Assembly (NCBI GenBank): GCA_001430745.1
Contig: KQ482053.1
Location: 1,119,203-1,144,903 of the forward strand
Direction: 5' to 3'
DNA from: Auxenochlorella pyrenoidosa
Taxonomy: Eukaryota > Chlorophyta > Trebouxiophyceae > Chlorellales > Chlorellaceae
DNA: 25,701 nt
The position numbers were made by a program, and so were the translations under genes. The notes below the pieces were generated by a model. It was not told the origin of the DNA. It was given only the letters and a program-made list of their open reading frames with translations, and ran no database searches. Below, in pieces: positions 1 to 10,811 of this stretch (its first letter is position 1; each line of letters opens with the position of its first letter).

Positions 1-1182
1 CTGCCGCCGCTGCCGCGCCCGCGCCGCTGCTCTCGGGCCCGCCGACCTCGCCGGCCAGGGCGCGCTGCGCGATGGCTGACAGCTGCCGGTACGCATCGTC
101 CAGCTGGCCGTTGACGACGACGTAGTCGTACAGCCCCGCCTCCTTGATGCTCTCCAGCTCCTCCTGAGCGTTGCGCAGCCGCGTTGTGATCTGCTCCTCG
201 CTGTCTGCAGAGGGCGGCAGCGGCGGGAACCCAAGGCCCGGCAAGGGGGGGGAGGTGAGGCACAGCAGAGCCGTGCACATCCCTGCAGTCACCGCGGCCA
301 GGCAGAGGGCCTGCTGCATCGCCGCGCCTGTGCTCCATCATGCACCTGGTGTGGGCGGTAACCACCCCGCCCCCGGTGCCACACGTGCCCTGCGGGCTCA
401 CCGGTGGCGCGCCCACGCAGCCGGTGCTCCAGTTCCTCCAGGCTGGGCGGTGCGATGAACACAAAGATGGCCTTCAGGCCGGCCTTGCGCACCTGCAGCG
501 TGCGGCAGCACGGTTGGCCCGGGTTGCTGCTTAGGGGGGGGGCCGCGCGTGGGAGGCCAAGGGCTGGCACCTGGTACCAGTAAGCGAGCTGGCGTGCCCG
601 GCGTAATGCACAGGCTGCTGCCCAGACGGTCCCAGGGCCCGCACCCACCTGGCGCGCCCCTTGCACGTCAATGTCCAGCACGCAGCAGCGGCCCGAGTCG
701 GCCACGTCCTGCACCGCCTGCACCGACGTGCCGTAGATGTTCTTGTGCACGTGCGCGTGCTCCAGAAACTTGCCGGCCGCGATGCCCGCCTCAAAGGCTT
801 CGTGCGTGGTGAAGTGGTAGTGCACGCCATCCTGTTTGGGGGCCGAACGAGCAGTGGCGGAGGGGTGGGCGCGAGGGAGGCGTCGGGTGGTTGCACCGCC
901 GGCCAGACGGGCCAGCCAGACGGCGGTGCGGGCCTGCTCAACCATGCTCGAGACCCTCCGGAGCCGGCTCACCACTTCTCCTTCCCGCGGGGGCCGCGTG
1001 GTGTGGCTGCAGGAGAAGCCAAAGCGCGGGTCGCTCTCCATCAGCCGGTTGATGAGCGTGCCCTTGCCCACGCCCGAAGGGCCAACAATGACCAGGGCAG
1101 AGGGGGCCGGGCCGCCCTCGCCCAGTTGGGGCGCGACGGCGGCGCCCTCGGCCGCCGCCGGCACGCTTTCGGTCTGGCCCAT
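1..1182 (-). CDS. GMK: Guanylate kinase (3' end outside window)
   Basis: ATP:GMP phosphotransferase making GDP for nucleotide and cGMP metabolism. Exons, in coding order, are 1182-973, 831-649, 492-402 and 204-1, all with GT-AG introns and matching phases. The joined protein shows the P-loop GPSGVGK at residues 34-40, then the GMP-binding stretch SHTTRPPREGEVDGVHYHF across exon junction 1, LDIDVQGARQ, and FIAPPSLEELEHRLRGR followed by SEEQITTRLRNAQEEL, the normal order of the family. The start is the first ATG in frame and gives about 28 residues before the kinase core. There is no obvious plastid leader, and the beginning MGQTESV fits an N-myristoylation site. About 229 residues are visible; the last ones are Gly/Ala-rich, beyond the catalytic core, and no stop is reached before the window edge. 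Identity is secure; the C-terminus and the cell location are not known. Confidence 0.95.
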
Positions 1183-1690
1183 GCTCAGACAGCCCAGATC
1201 TAACGGGCCAAAGAGGGCGGGCTAGGCAGGAACCCCAGCCTCATGCCTCGACACGGCCTGCTTTGTGGTTGCCGCCTCGCCACGGCCAGATCCATGTGTT
1301 TGCATGGCTGGCTCACTCAATTGACATGCATTTGTCCGCGATCGCCGCTTTGGGCACGCGCCGCAAGCTTGGGGACGGCACTGGTGGAGGATGCTCCGCT
1401 GCCGCCTGTGTGCCACTGCCGTAGTCGAACACGCACCTCCCGCTGATGCCAGCCAGCACTCTTCACCTTTTCCCAGCTGTTTCAGCTGGTTCCTTCAGCA
1501 GGAGTTAGCTGGTTGTGCAGCAAGCAGGCTGGGGGATATGTAACGGCCTGGCCTGTCAGCACGCCCACATCATCTTGCTGCACCCATTTCACAGTAAGCA
1601 GCACCGGTTCAGCACCATTCAGCGCAACATCGATACCCACCTTCCCGTCAAGTCCTGCAGCTGCAGCCAGCTAGCACATGCTGCACTCGC
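1183..1690. other. Intergenic: guanylate kinase upstream region and 3' flank of the coiled-coil gene
   Basis: Both neighbours are on the minus strand, so this stretch holds the 3' untranslated region of the gene ending at 1691 and the promoter/5' leader of guanylate kinase. I see no conserved coding sequence. No minus-strand TGTAA signal was found here, so the end of the upstream transcript cannot be placed. Confidence 0.5.
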
Positions 1691-4600
1691 TCAATACACC
1701 CGGAACGTGGCAGCAACCTTGCCGCCAGTGCCGCCCAGCGAAGTGCCGCCGTGCATTCGGCGCTGCAGGCGCGCCACCTCGGCAGCCAAGGTGGCGGCCT
1801 TGGCATCCGCCAGCGTGGCAGTGGCAGCCACAGCGCCCAGCTCGGAGCGATGCTTGTCCACCCTGGCCTCCAGTGCCTTGAAGGTGCCGATAGTGGCGTC
1901 TGCCGACTGCAGGCATGCAGGGCAGTTGGACCGGGCGTGTTTACTGCCGCAGGCATGCATGGACGGCTGTGGGGCCCTTAGCTTAGCTTAGCTAGCAGAA
2001 CAGAGTGCTGCACATTGTGGCCTCCATCCCGCCAACATGCCAGGCATATGCACAGGCCATGGCTCCCTGGCGCCCCACCTGGTCCACGCGCCATTCAAGC
2101 GCCCTGAGCGCAGCTGATGTCTCGCGAGCCAGCACCCCGCCTGCCGCCGCCTGCCGCCCAGCAGACGCCACCGCCTCCTCCAACCCGCGCACGCGGCGCT
2201 CCAGGGCGCAGGCGCCTGCCAGGTTGGCAGCTTCCACTTTGGCCTGAAGTAGAGGGGGGCACCAAGAGGGCGGCCTGGGGAGGTAAGGGCCGCAAGCTAC
2301 CGAAGCCGACCCATCTGCCAGAGTGCTGCGGGTTTGCAGGCACTCACACACGCTGCAAAGCGTGTGGATGTCTGAGTGCACATTCTGCGCAGGCTTGAAC
2401 ATGCATGGGAAGCTTGGGCAAGTTTGGTGCCTGCAGGCCTCCGCCATGTCAGCTGCGTTTCAGGGGCTGAAGGGACAACTGCAGGCCTGCTGACCCCCGT
2501 TCAAACCTATGTCATACGCTCACCATGCGCCGGTCGGTCCGCTCCAGCTGCTCCAGGCGCAGAGCCGTGGCACAGACCTCCTGCTGACGGGCCTCGAGCT
2601 CCCCCCCAGCACGTGCCAGGCTGCCCTTGATGGCGGCAACTGCAGGCGGTGGGCAGCAGTGGTGCAGCTCAAGGTGCACAGCGCTTGCAGCGGGAAGTTG
2701 TGCATACTGGAGAAAGTCCCACGGGGCATGGCTGTAGAGAAGGCCCCTTCGGTAGACCAATGCTCCCAACATGGTTGTGGCCCGCCCTGCCCGCCCCTGC
2801 TGCTCACTCTGATTCTGGATGCCGGAGATGATGGCATGCGTCTCTGCCACCTGCAGCTCCACCGCCCTGCTCCTCTTGGTTGCTGGGCCAGAGCAGGTGC
2901 CCAAGGGGACTCTGCGGCCGCGCAGCCCGGATCTGCCGTCACAGCAGGCGGCAGCAGCACTGGCAGGGCGGGCCAGGCCCCCAGCCAGGATGCGAGGCGA
3001 GCCCGGCAACGACGCCTGGCAGCCGGCATACGCAGCCCAGCCCAGCTGTGCAACTTCGCAGTCCTCGCTGCTGCTTTCAGGGCCGTTGCTTGGGCTCTCA
3101 TGAGCGCCCTGTGCACCGTACACCAGGGCAGCGGCCACAGCGGCCGCCTGTGCTGCTCGGGAGTCAGTGCGATGGCTTGGGGAGCGGCGTGGGGACGAGG
3201 GCCTGGGGGCAAAGGGGCCTTTCGCCCAGAGCCCAGACTTGAGGGGGCTGATGGGCGCGCTGCGCGGGCTGGCGGGCGCGCAAGCATCCTCGATCTGCTG
3301 CAGCTGCGAGCCCACCCGGCTCTCCAGAAGGCTCAGCCTGAGTTGGGGGGGCAGGTGGCAGTGCAGAGTTGACCAGGCTTCTCTGCATGATGGTTCCTCT
3401 TTGCGCAATACGACCACCAAGTTGTTGTATTGCAAAGGTGAGATGTAAGGCAACGGTCAGTCGAGTGCTGGCCCATGGGCCCATGGGCCCATGGGCTGGC
3501 CAGCCACTGGACCCGTCCCCTTGCCTCCCACCTGCGCATGATATGATCCACTGTTGCACCGCTGGGGTTGGAGGCTTCACGGCCCGAGGAGGGAGGGGTT
3601 GCAGCAGCGGCTGCCGCAGAGGGTGGGAGCGCGGCGTTGCCACAGTCGCCGGGCGCTGTTGCCGCCGTTCCTTCGGCAGGCGAGGTGCAGGGGGGACCCT
3701 GCTGTGCACGCTGCGCCTGCCGGGCCTCCACGGCATCCAGCCTGGACCGCTGCGCCTCCAGCTCGGCCGCCATGCCCTGCAGCCGGCCCGTCACCTCCTG
3801 TGCCTGGCTGGCGGTGACAGCATGCAGGCCGTCGAGCCGGCAGCGCAGGTCGGCAGTGTTGGCCTGCTGCGCAGACCAGTGCTGCTGCCAGCCCTGCTCC
3901 ATGCGACCAATGTCAGAACTGCGGCAGGAAGGGGCATGCAGCATGAAGAGCCTGCGCTCAAGCAGGGCTTCAGGCATCCAGGTGCCCGTCGTTTTCTTTT
4001 AAAAACGCATGCACTTATGTGCACACCTGAGCAGCAGGCCCACTGCCATGGCATGCTCGCCTGCGACAAACGGCCCTGCCCTCAAGCCTCTCACCGCAGG
4101 CCCTCCATCACATCCCCCAGCCCTGCCAGGGAGGCCAGGGGCACAGCCACCGCTGGAGAAGCAGGGACAGAGGGCGCCATCACCACATGTGGAGCGCCTG
4201 AGGCAGGCAGAGGGCTGGCGGGCAGAGGGCTGTGCTCCCCCGGCAGCGCCCCAGCCGCAAGCTCTTGCAGCGTGGGCACTGCTGGCGGTCCACCAGGTAC
4301 CGCAGACTGCGCCAGGGGCTGCTTGGGCGTGTGCTGGGCACCTGTGTTTGGGCTGGGTGGCAGGTTGCCCTTTGATGCCGCTGATGCCGGTTCAGCTACT
4401 GCTGCCTGGCGGCTGGCCCGTTTGGCCAGAGCAATCATGTCCACCTCGCTGTCACTGCTAGCCCCTGCCCCAGCCGTAACGCTGGCCTTGCTTGGTGAAG
4501 GAGCAACAGCAGGGCCCTGCCTGGCTGGCGCCTGAGCCGGCGCCTGCACTGGCGCTTTCACCTGCGCCTGCTGCGGCATGTTGCTGGGCGTGCGGCTGTG

Positions 4601-4873
4601 TGCCAGGCCGGGCGAAGCTGCAGAAGGCTGTGTCAACCTCGTTGCAGCCGCGCTGCTCCTCTTGGCAGCGGCAATCAGGTTAAAGTCGCCATCAGAATCA
4701 GAGTCTGCAATGGCGGCAGCAGCTGCCTTGCTGCTTGCTGGCCCAGCTGGTGCAGCGGCAGAGCGCCCTGGCGGTGCCGGTTTTGAGCCGGGCCGTGCTG
4801 CTGCGTTTCGGGCCTGCTTGGCTGCAGTCACAAGGTCCACCTCGCTGTCCGTGGTGGAGTGCAGGCCCTCCAT
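1691..4873 (-). CDS. Unrecognised coiled-coil protein with three acidic/Ala-Lys repeats
   Basis: I do not recognise this gene. Six exons join in frame: 4873-4095, 3918-3532, 3337-2808, 2639-2524, 2243-2079 and 1906-1691, giving about 730 aa, all with GT-AG introns. The N-terminal 260 residues are disordered and rich in Ala, Pro, Ser and Gln, with three related motifs at about residues 9-25 (DSEVDLVTAAKQA), 57-76 (DSDGDFNLIAAAKRS) and 139-158 (DSEVDMIALAKRA). From about residue 260 the protein turns into heptad-like helices (IGRMEQGWQQHW, RLDGLHAVTASQ, LSLLESRVGSQLQQIE, ALRLEQLERTDRRM, ALERRVRGLEEAV, FKALEARVDKHRSELG), separated by a low-complexity Ser/Ala/Pro block. It ends with a Gly-rich tail. 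No catalytic domain, signal peptide or membrane helix is visible. The start is the first ATG of the reading frame; a non-ATG extension or an extra 5' exon cannot be excluded. A scaffold or cytoskeletal role is only a guess. Confidence 0.8.
3469..3497. repeat. Tandem palindromic GGGCCCAT repeat in intron 2 of the coiled-coil gene
   Basis: The 8-bp unit GGGCCCAT is repeated about three and a half times without a mismatch. Because the unit is self-complementary the whole tract is a near-perfect palindrome. It lies inside the intron 3338-3531. The unit contains TGGGCC, which resembles the plant site II promoter element, but no function is shown here. Confidence 0.8.
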
Positions 4874-5238
4874 CTCTGTGTGTTGCGGGCAGACGGGCGG
4901 CGCAGGCAGGGTGGGTGCCGGCGGTTGAGGGAGAGACGACCTGGGACGCCGCGCTGTCCCCCTCCCAGACAAGAATTCGGCGCAGGCGACTCGATTGGGC
5001 CACGCGCCGCTCGGTAGCCTTCAGTTGTACAAACGCTTTGGCGCGCGCGGAGGTCAGCGCCTGGCGAGAAGGGATGAGGCGGTGTGCGGACGTTGCCGAG
5101 AGAAAACAGGATCGCGGCAGGCTCGGATGCAAAGAGAAGGCGCGCCCAGCACCTGAACTGCTGTGCGCGCTGCCTGTCACCGCCACTGACGGTCGCACAC
5201 GCAACAATTCAGTAATTGATGTAGCAGTTCAGCATCAT
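4874..5238 (-). promoter_or_regulatory. Upstream region of the coiled-coil gene
   Basis: About 365 bases separate the start of the coiled-coil gene from the probable polyadenylation signal of the carotenoid oxygenase gene on the same strand, so promoter and 5' leader must fit here. Minus-strand reading frames stay open through part of it without an ATG. I see no clear TATA box or other named motif. Confidence 0.4.
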
Positions 5239-5243
5239 TTACA
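5239..5243 (-). terminator. TGTAA polyadenylation signal, carotenoid oxygenase gene
   Basis: The minus strand reads TGTAAA here, about 145 bases after the stop codon at 5387. TGTAA is the usual chlorophyte polyadenylation signal, and position and strand fit the gene above it. Confidence 0.65.
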
Positions 5244-5386
5244 GGTGCAAAGAGCACATATCAGGGAACGAAAGGCAGTGCTGGAATAACGAAGTCTAAT
5301 GAAACGTAAGTTCGGGCTAGCAAAGTGGGTTCGTTCTGCTTTGAGCTGCACCCCTCTAGCGGTGGCAGTGCGAGTGCGTTGCTTTC

Positions 5387-8300
5387 TCATGCTGCATGCT
5401 CCAGCTCAACTCCCTGCCGGATGTCATACAGCGTGGGCTGGAAGGGCTGCAGGCATGGAGGGTATCCAAAAGGGCAGATGAGCACCCCCAGGCTCGGGGC
5501 GCCAAGCACGAGTGCTCCACGCAGCGACCGTACACATGCACAATGCCGTTGGCTTAGGTCACCCACGGGCCCGCTGCAGGCTCACATGTGCAGCACCCAC
5601 CGTCCCAAGCTGCTCACCTGGCCTGGCTGCGGCCCCAGGTAGGCGTCAGTCCAGCTGCCGTGCAGGCCGAATGGCAGCATGTGCGGCAGCTTGATGGTCG
5701 CAACTGGGCCCGCTGCACGTGGGTGGGCTAGGGGCATGCAGATACCTTGATGCGGCTGCAAACTTCTCCGCCCAGGCAGCACGCAGGGCGCAGGGTGCCT
5801 GTCATGTCGGCACTGAAAGCACGGGCAAAGGCGACCACGTGTTCCCCCTTGGGGTGCCGCAGCCAGCCCGGAAAGCGGAAAAGGCAGTCACCTGACAGGT
5901 TGCGTGCATCCAGGATGACCAGGCGCGTACAGTCATCAGCAGAGTTGTACACCAGAGACAGCACCCAGCCGTCGTCCTCCGCCTGCAGTGCCCGGACAGG
6001 AAGGCGCAGCAGGGCTCGGCTTGGTGGCCACGCGGCGGTAGGGGCCGGCGGCACACCCCAGGGCAGCCCGGTCAAGCGGACAGCTGGGTGCTGTCACACC
6101 GTACCCAGGGCGCCCCTGGCCCCTGTGGTTCCCCCGCTGCTCACCTTGCCCCCCGGGCGCGGCACAAAGATGGGCTCCTGTGCAAAGGCGCCCTTGCCAG
6201 GGTAGTACACATCCTGCTGCGCAGCCGACTTGCCGGCTGGCTGCGACAGGCCCGCCTCGGGCTCCAGCGACACCTTGCACACCACCTGCAGGGAGCACAG
6301 CACGGGCAGGCAGGTATGCGCACGAGTATAAAGTGCGAGCCGCGGAGCCAGCATGGAGCACCCAGGGGCCTGCAAAGCCGTCTGCCAAGCCCAACTGCTC
6401 CGCCAAGCCCAGCCGCCTTGCCTGTGGTGCGCCCCAAGCGTCGGCAGAGGGGAAGCGGCTGCCGGATGTGTACACGTGGCGGTGCGGCTTCCCGGTCACT
6501 GCAGCAGGACGAGTCTGTGTGAAACGCATTGAGCCAGGGAGCGTGTCTTGAGGCGGCGCAGGGCAGGGGAGGGGATGGGAGGGGCGGGCCCATGACATGC
6601 GCGATACGAGCCCATCTGGCTGCTACGAGGCAGATGCTGGGCAGCTGCGCCACCCTGTGGAGGTTGCATGCCACTACCCCTGAACTGCACAGCACGTCCA
6701 GGCGCAAGAGCGGTAAGCAATCGCAGACGACCGGGGGTGGCGGCTAGCAGGCAGGCATGAGGCGGGGGCGCGCGGCTTGCCTGCGGGCGCCACCGAGGGA
6801 AACTCGCAGGCGCGGTCCATCAGCCGGTGCTGCACCGCCGTGCCGGCCTGCAGGGCACAGCAAATCCCACGCAGCCATGCTCGACAGTCGCTTGAGTTTG
6901 CAAACTTGGCACCGTGCCTGATTATCCTTGCTTGGCAAGACTCGCAGAGCACGGCGCAGCAATTGAGAGGGTTGATTTGCCGGGGTTTGCCGGCAAGCTT
7001 CCGGCACACTGCCGCACCCTCCACACGCCTGTGCACCCTTGAAAACCTGGCTCCGCACCGCCGCACTCTCCCGCCACCACAGACAGACCCACAGGCCACA
7101 CAAGCACGCTGCACCGCCGCACCTGCAGGTCCAGCACCAGGCGGGTGAGGGTGCCCCGCCCGACGTTGTCGTCATAGTACGTGGGGCCGGTCTCGAAGTT
7201 GGCGCTGTGGATTGGGAGGGGGCGGGCAACCGCACACGGATGGTGAGCGCGCGGCAGGAGGGCATGCCCACCAGCATGGGGTGGGCAGGCGGACAGGCAG
7301 GCAGGCGGGAGGGCGGGCCAGCTGTCCTTCAACAGCCCCGCTACCAACGCTGCAGCTGCCGCGCAGCTGGCCCCCCCCCCCCCCCCCCCACCCCCCCAGC
7401 CCCCCCATCACGCACACACACACCTGAAGTCCACCCCATCGTGGTTGGCCACCGTGTCCAGCACGACAGCGGGGGCGCCCGAGGGCAGGGCCGCCTCAAA
7501 GGCGTTGGCGTGGTGGAAGGAGAAGAAGGGGGCGGTGTCGATGACGGCCCGCCGCGCGCCTGGCGCTGCAGGGCAGGAAGAGGAGGCGGCGGATCCACAT
7601 CCAGATGGGATTATGCCCAGCAAGCAGAGCGCCACGCACTCTGCGGTCTCTGCTGCATTGCGCCCCCCCTGCTGCTTGATCACGGCATAGGCATCTGGCC
7701 TCGTCACTACCCCTGCCAGCCAGCCCTGCCCAGGGGGCCCCACCTGCGCCCGGCCGCGGGATGAGGTGCACCCTGGTCTTCTTCTGCTCGTCCCACACAA
7801 TGCACTCGGCGATGCATGCCTGCAGGGAGGGAAGCAACACGTGCCGGCGGTAGGAGCCCACGTCAAGGGCACGTGCAAGAGCACGCCCGCCCGGGCGCAG
7901 CTCCCTTTGGGCCTCAGAGTGGGCAGCTTGCTGGCACCACGCACCCTCCCCCTCTCGCCTTGCCAAACATGTACTTGGTGGCCATCTTCCACAGATCCAG
8001 GGACACTGCAGCACAGGGTTTGGGGCACGAGACGGAGGTCGGGATGGCAGGATGGGGCTTGCATGCTCGAGGCGGGATGGGGCCGCCAGGACCCTCTGGG
8101 CCCGTCGCCTGCTAAAGGCCACTATGGGGCCCTTCTCGTGAGGCCCCCGATGACTATTCACGTGCCCACTTGCACTCCCCACCTCCCACCAACGCCCTGG
8201 AGCCCACACACAAGCAGCACAGCAGGCAGGCAGCCCCACATGCGGCCGCTGGCAGCCAGCCGGCTCACTGGGTGACTCGAGGAAGATGTAGTAGCTGGGG

Positions 8301-10262
8301 GTGACCAGGAAGTCGTGGAAGAAGCCAAAGGCAGCGCCCGGCAGCTCCACCTCGGTCCTGGGTGGGGTGGGGGTAGGGTGGGGGGGTGAACAGGGTTACA
8401 CCAGGGTGGAGACCGGACAGGGGAGGGGCGGGGTGAAGGACAGGCATGCTGGCAGGGCCAGGGTGGAGAGGGGCAGCGGCGGGCAGATGCGGGCAGACGC
8501 GCCGCGCCGCCCAAGGCAGCCGGGTGGTCCAGGAGGGAGGGCGCGGCCTGCCGAGCGTGCTGAGCCGCCCCGCCCACCTGTGCAGCAGGGCCATGCCCTC
8601 GTCGTACTCAAACAGGTTGATGCGGTTGTCCTGCCCCACCTCGGCGGCGTTGAAGGCCACCAGGCGCCGGCTGCCGTCCGCCTCCTGCAGATCCAGCGGC
8701 AGCACGGGTGCAGCCGTCTGTGCAGGCCACAAGGGGGGACAGGCACCCCGGTGCAACCAAGCCACCTGGGTCCAGCGGATACAGTGTTTCGGTGTGGAAG
8801 GGCTCCCCACCACGCGCTGTCGCAGGCAGCAACAAACTGGTGTGGGCGCAGGCGGCACGGCGCGCCTGGGTAATGCGGTAGTGCGCGCCAAAGTAGGGCG
8901 CCTGGCTGGGCACGGTGACTGTCTGCCCCTTGGTGCGCAGCTCGGGGGTTGACAGCTCATAGGGAAGGTCGCGCTGCAGGGGGGTTGGGAGAGCGCTGGC
9001 ACGCGTCGCGCTCCCTGCCAGCCGTGCCCGAGCCACACCCGCGCCTCTGGGCTTGTGGCATCGGTCACGCTGAGCACTTGCAAGCACCAAACGCCTGCCA
9101 GACCTCGCAGACAGCACCAATGCCTGCCAGCACAGCTAGCAGTTCCCCCCCGCTAGCGCCCTCATCACAGACTTGCCTCGTACAGCGCCAGCAGCTTGCC
9201 CCCCCAGTGCACCACCCCCGTGTTGGCGATGCCCTTGACCGACAGGTCCAAGGGGTTGTAGAACCAGCCGCCGGCGGGGTTGCCCACAGAGAAGGCGCCG
9301 CGGTACAGCAGGCGCCGCGCCTGCTGCTCCGCCACAAACCCTGCGGAGCAGTGGGGGAGGATGGGCGAGCCAGGGCATGTTCCAACTGGGCCTTTTAAGC
9401 AGCACCCAGGGTTCCTGCTGCTGGCCGGACCTGCAGCTGCAACACCAAGCAGCAGGCCTAGGCTGCCGCGTGCACATTCGGCTCGACAAGGCAAGCTGGC
9501 TGCAAGCGTGCCGGCGCCCTTGCACCCTCATGCCAGGCCCGCCAGGCCTCCCCCACACCTTCGGTGCGCACGTAGCGGTTGGCGAAGAAGGCCTTGCCCC
9601 CCTTGAAGGCGAAGATGGCCACCAGCCCGTCGCCGTCAAAGGGCTGTGGGATCTGCATGCCGCCCACCTCAAACAGGCCTGCAGGGAAGGCAGGGCAGCA
9701 GGGCGTATGTCGCCATTGGTCGCAGAGGCAACTGACGCAATTGTCGCACCCTGCCAGTTCCAAGTCTTTGCGTCAAGCTGCATGGTGGCAACACATGTGG
9801 GCAGGCACCCCGGCAAGCTGATGCACTGCACCATGCCGGCAGGTGCACACGCTGCCGGCCTGCTGCCGCACTCTGCCGCGCACCTGGGCCGTTGCGGAGC
9901 AGGGTGCCCTCCAGCTCAGCCGGGATGGTCCCCTCCACCATGTCGTCCTCAACCCAGTAGGCCCGCTCCTCGTACTGCGACTTGTACCCGCGCATGAAGG
10001 CGTCCCAGTCCTGCCGGTCAAAGCGGTCGCCGTCGGCAGCGGCGAGCACCTCGGAAGGGGCGCCAGCGATGGCAGCGGGGACGTGGCTGCGCTCTCGAGG
10101 GGCCATCCGTTGGCGGTGAACCGCCGGGCTGCCGCCACCGCAGTGGATGGCTGCTGGCGCGCAGGGAGCTGCGAGGCCGCTGCTGGCGCGACCGGTGGCG
10201 GCAGGGCGCGCGGCGCCGCCGACAGCACCGCACGACGCCATTCCGAGGGTGAAGGCTTGCAT
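5387..10262 (-). CDS. Carotenoid cleavage oxygenase (CCD/RPE65 family), probably plastid-targeted
   Basis: Non-heme iron oxygenase that splits carotenoids or apocarotenoids at a double bond. Sixteen exons join in frame to about 614 aa: 10262-9884, 9678-9559, 9340-9177, 8973-8866, 8684-8578, 8357-8269, 8005-7959, 7819-7744, 7565-7424, 7204-7123, 6847-6781, 6498-6422, 6285-6145, 5982-5892, 5712-5618, 5446-5387. The first 75 residues are Ala/Arg/Ser-rich like a transit peptide. Then follow EGTLLRNGPG, the four iron-binding histidine motifs (AHYRIT His252, FFHDF His307, FHHANAFE His381/382, FGLHGSW His581) and the second-shell glutamate motif CEFP (Glu453). All key residues are present and the length is normal. 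Five of the 15 introns need a GC donor. If the last intron were retained the protein would end about eight residues earlier, at 5582. The family is certain; substrate and cleavage site cannot be told. Confidence 0.94.
7371..7406 (-). repeat. G-rich homopolymer tract in carotenoid oxygenase intron 9
   Basis: On the coding (minus) strand this is seven G, CT, seven G, T, then nineteen G, preceded by a short GT repeat at the 5' splice site (7411-7423). It lies just inside intron 9 (7205-7423). Four or more G-runs give strong potential for a G-quadruplex in the pre-mRNA. Such runs are also prone to sequencing error. Confidence 0.85.
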
Positions 10263-10811
10263 GAACAGACTTCTGGCACCGCTGGGCGACTGCAATAAGT
10301 TCGAGAGCGAGAGGGGTGACAGTCCTGTGGTCGGAGCGGCGGTTCTGGGACAGGCACTCTCTCGCAAAAGCTCAACGCCAGTGGAGTGAGTAATCGAGCT
10401 CGAAGTAGGAAGCTGGCGGCAAATGGACCGATGAGAGGTGCTTGGCGCCCAAAAGCTTACCTGGCAGGGCGCAAAAACCTCTGGGTTGCCTTGGGCGCTC
10501 GGTCTGCAGCACTCGCCATTGTTGCGAACTGTCGCAGCTTTCATACATCTTTTCAGTGCTCTCTTTGGGGCCCTTTACCGCTGCTGCCCGTTCGACAGCG
10601 CCAGCAGGTGGGCGGCTGCGATGGATATCTTACCAGCGATGCGGATGCCTGATGGATGCTTCACGCAGCAGCGGAGGTCCTGCAGCACCACATGCATGTC
10701 GCGCCGAACTGCGGGCTCCGCTCCCGCACTCCCGGACACTCTTGGAGGCGCCCTGGTAACATTGATTTAGTGAAAGTGTTGGTGCAGGCTAGCGAGCGCA
10801 TCCCCTCAGCC
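10263..10811. promoter_or_regulatory. Divergent promoter region between carotenoid oxygenase and NOB1
   Basis: About 550 bases lie between the two start codons, which point away from each other, so both promoters and 5' leaders must be here or overlap. I see no conserved coding sequence, TATA box or repeat that can be named with confidence. Confidence 0.55.

Noticed and set aside
2509..4535. Long plus-strand open frames opposite the coiled-coil gene (2509-3372 and 3369-4535)
   Set aside because: They mirror the minus-strand gene, whose exons join in phase and show heptad patterns. The plus-strand proteins show no domain and result from high GC content.
4698..5207. Possible upstream coding extension of the coiled-coil gene
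   Set aside because: The frame is open but starts with no ATG, and the ATG at 4873 explains the first repeat motif well. Kept as an untranslated leader, with transcript data needed to decide.
5582..5617. Stop at 5582 as the end of the carotenoid oxygenase
   Set aside because: A canonical donor (GTGAGC) lies at 5617, and a downstream exon at 5446-5387 reads PFQPTLYDIRQGVELEHAA in phase, which looks coding. The earlier stop may occur with intron retention.
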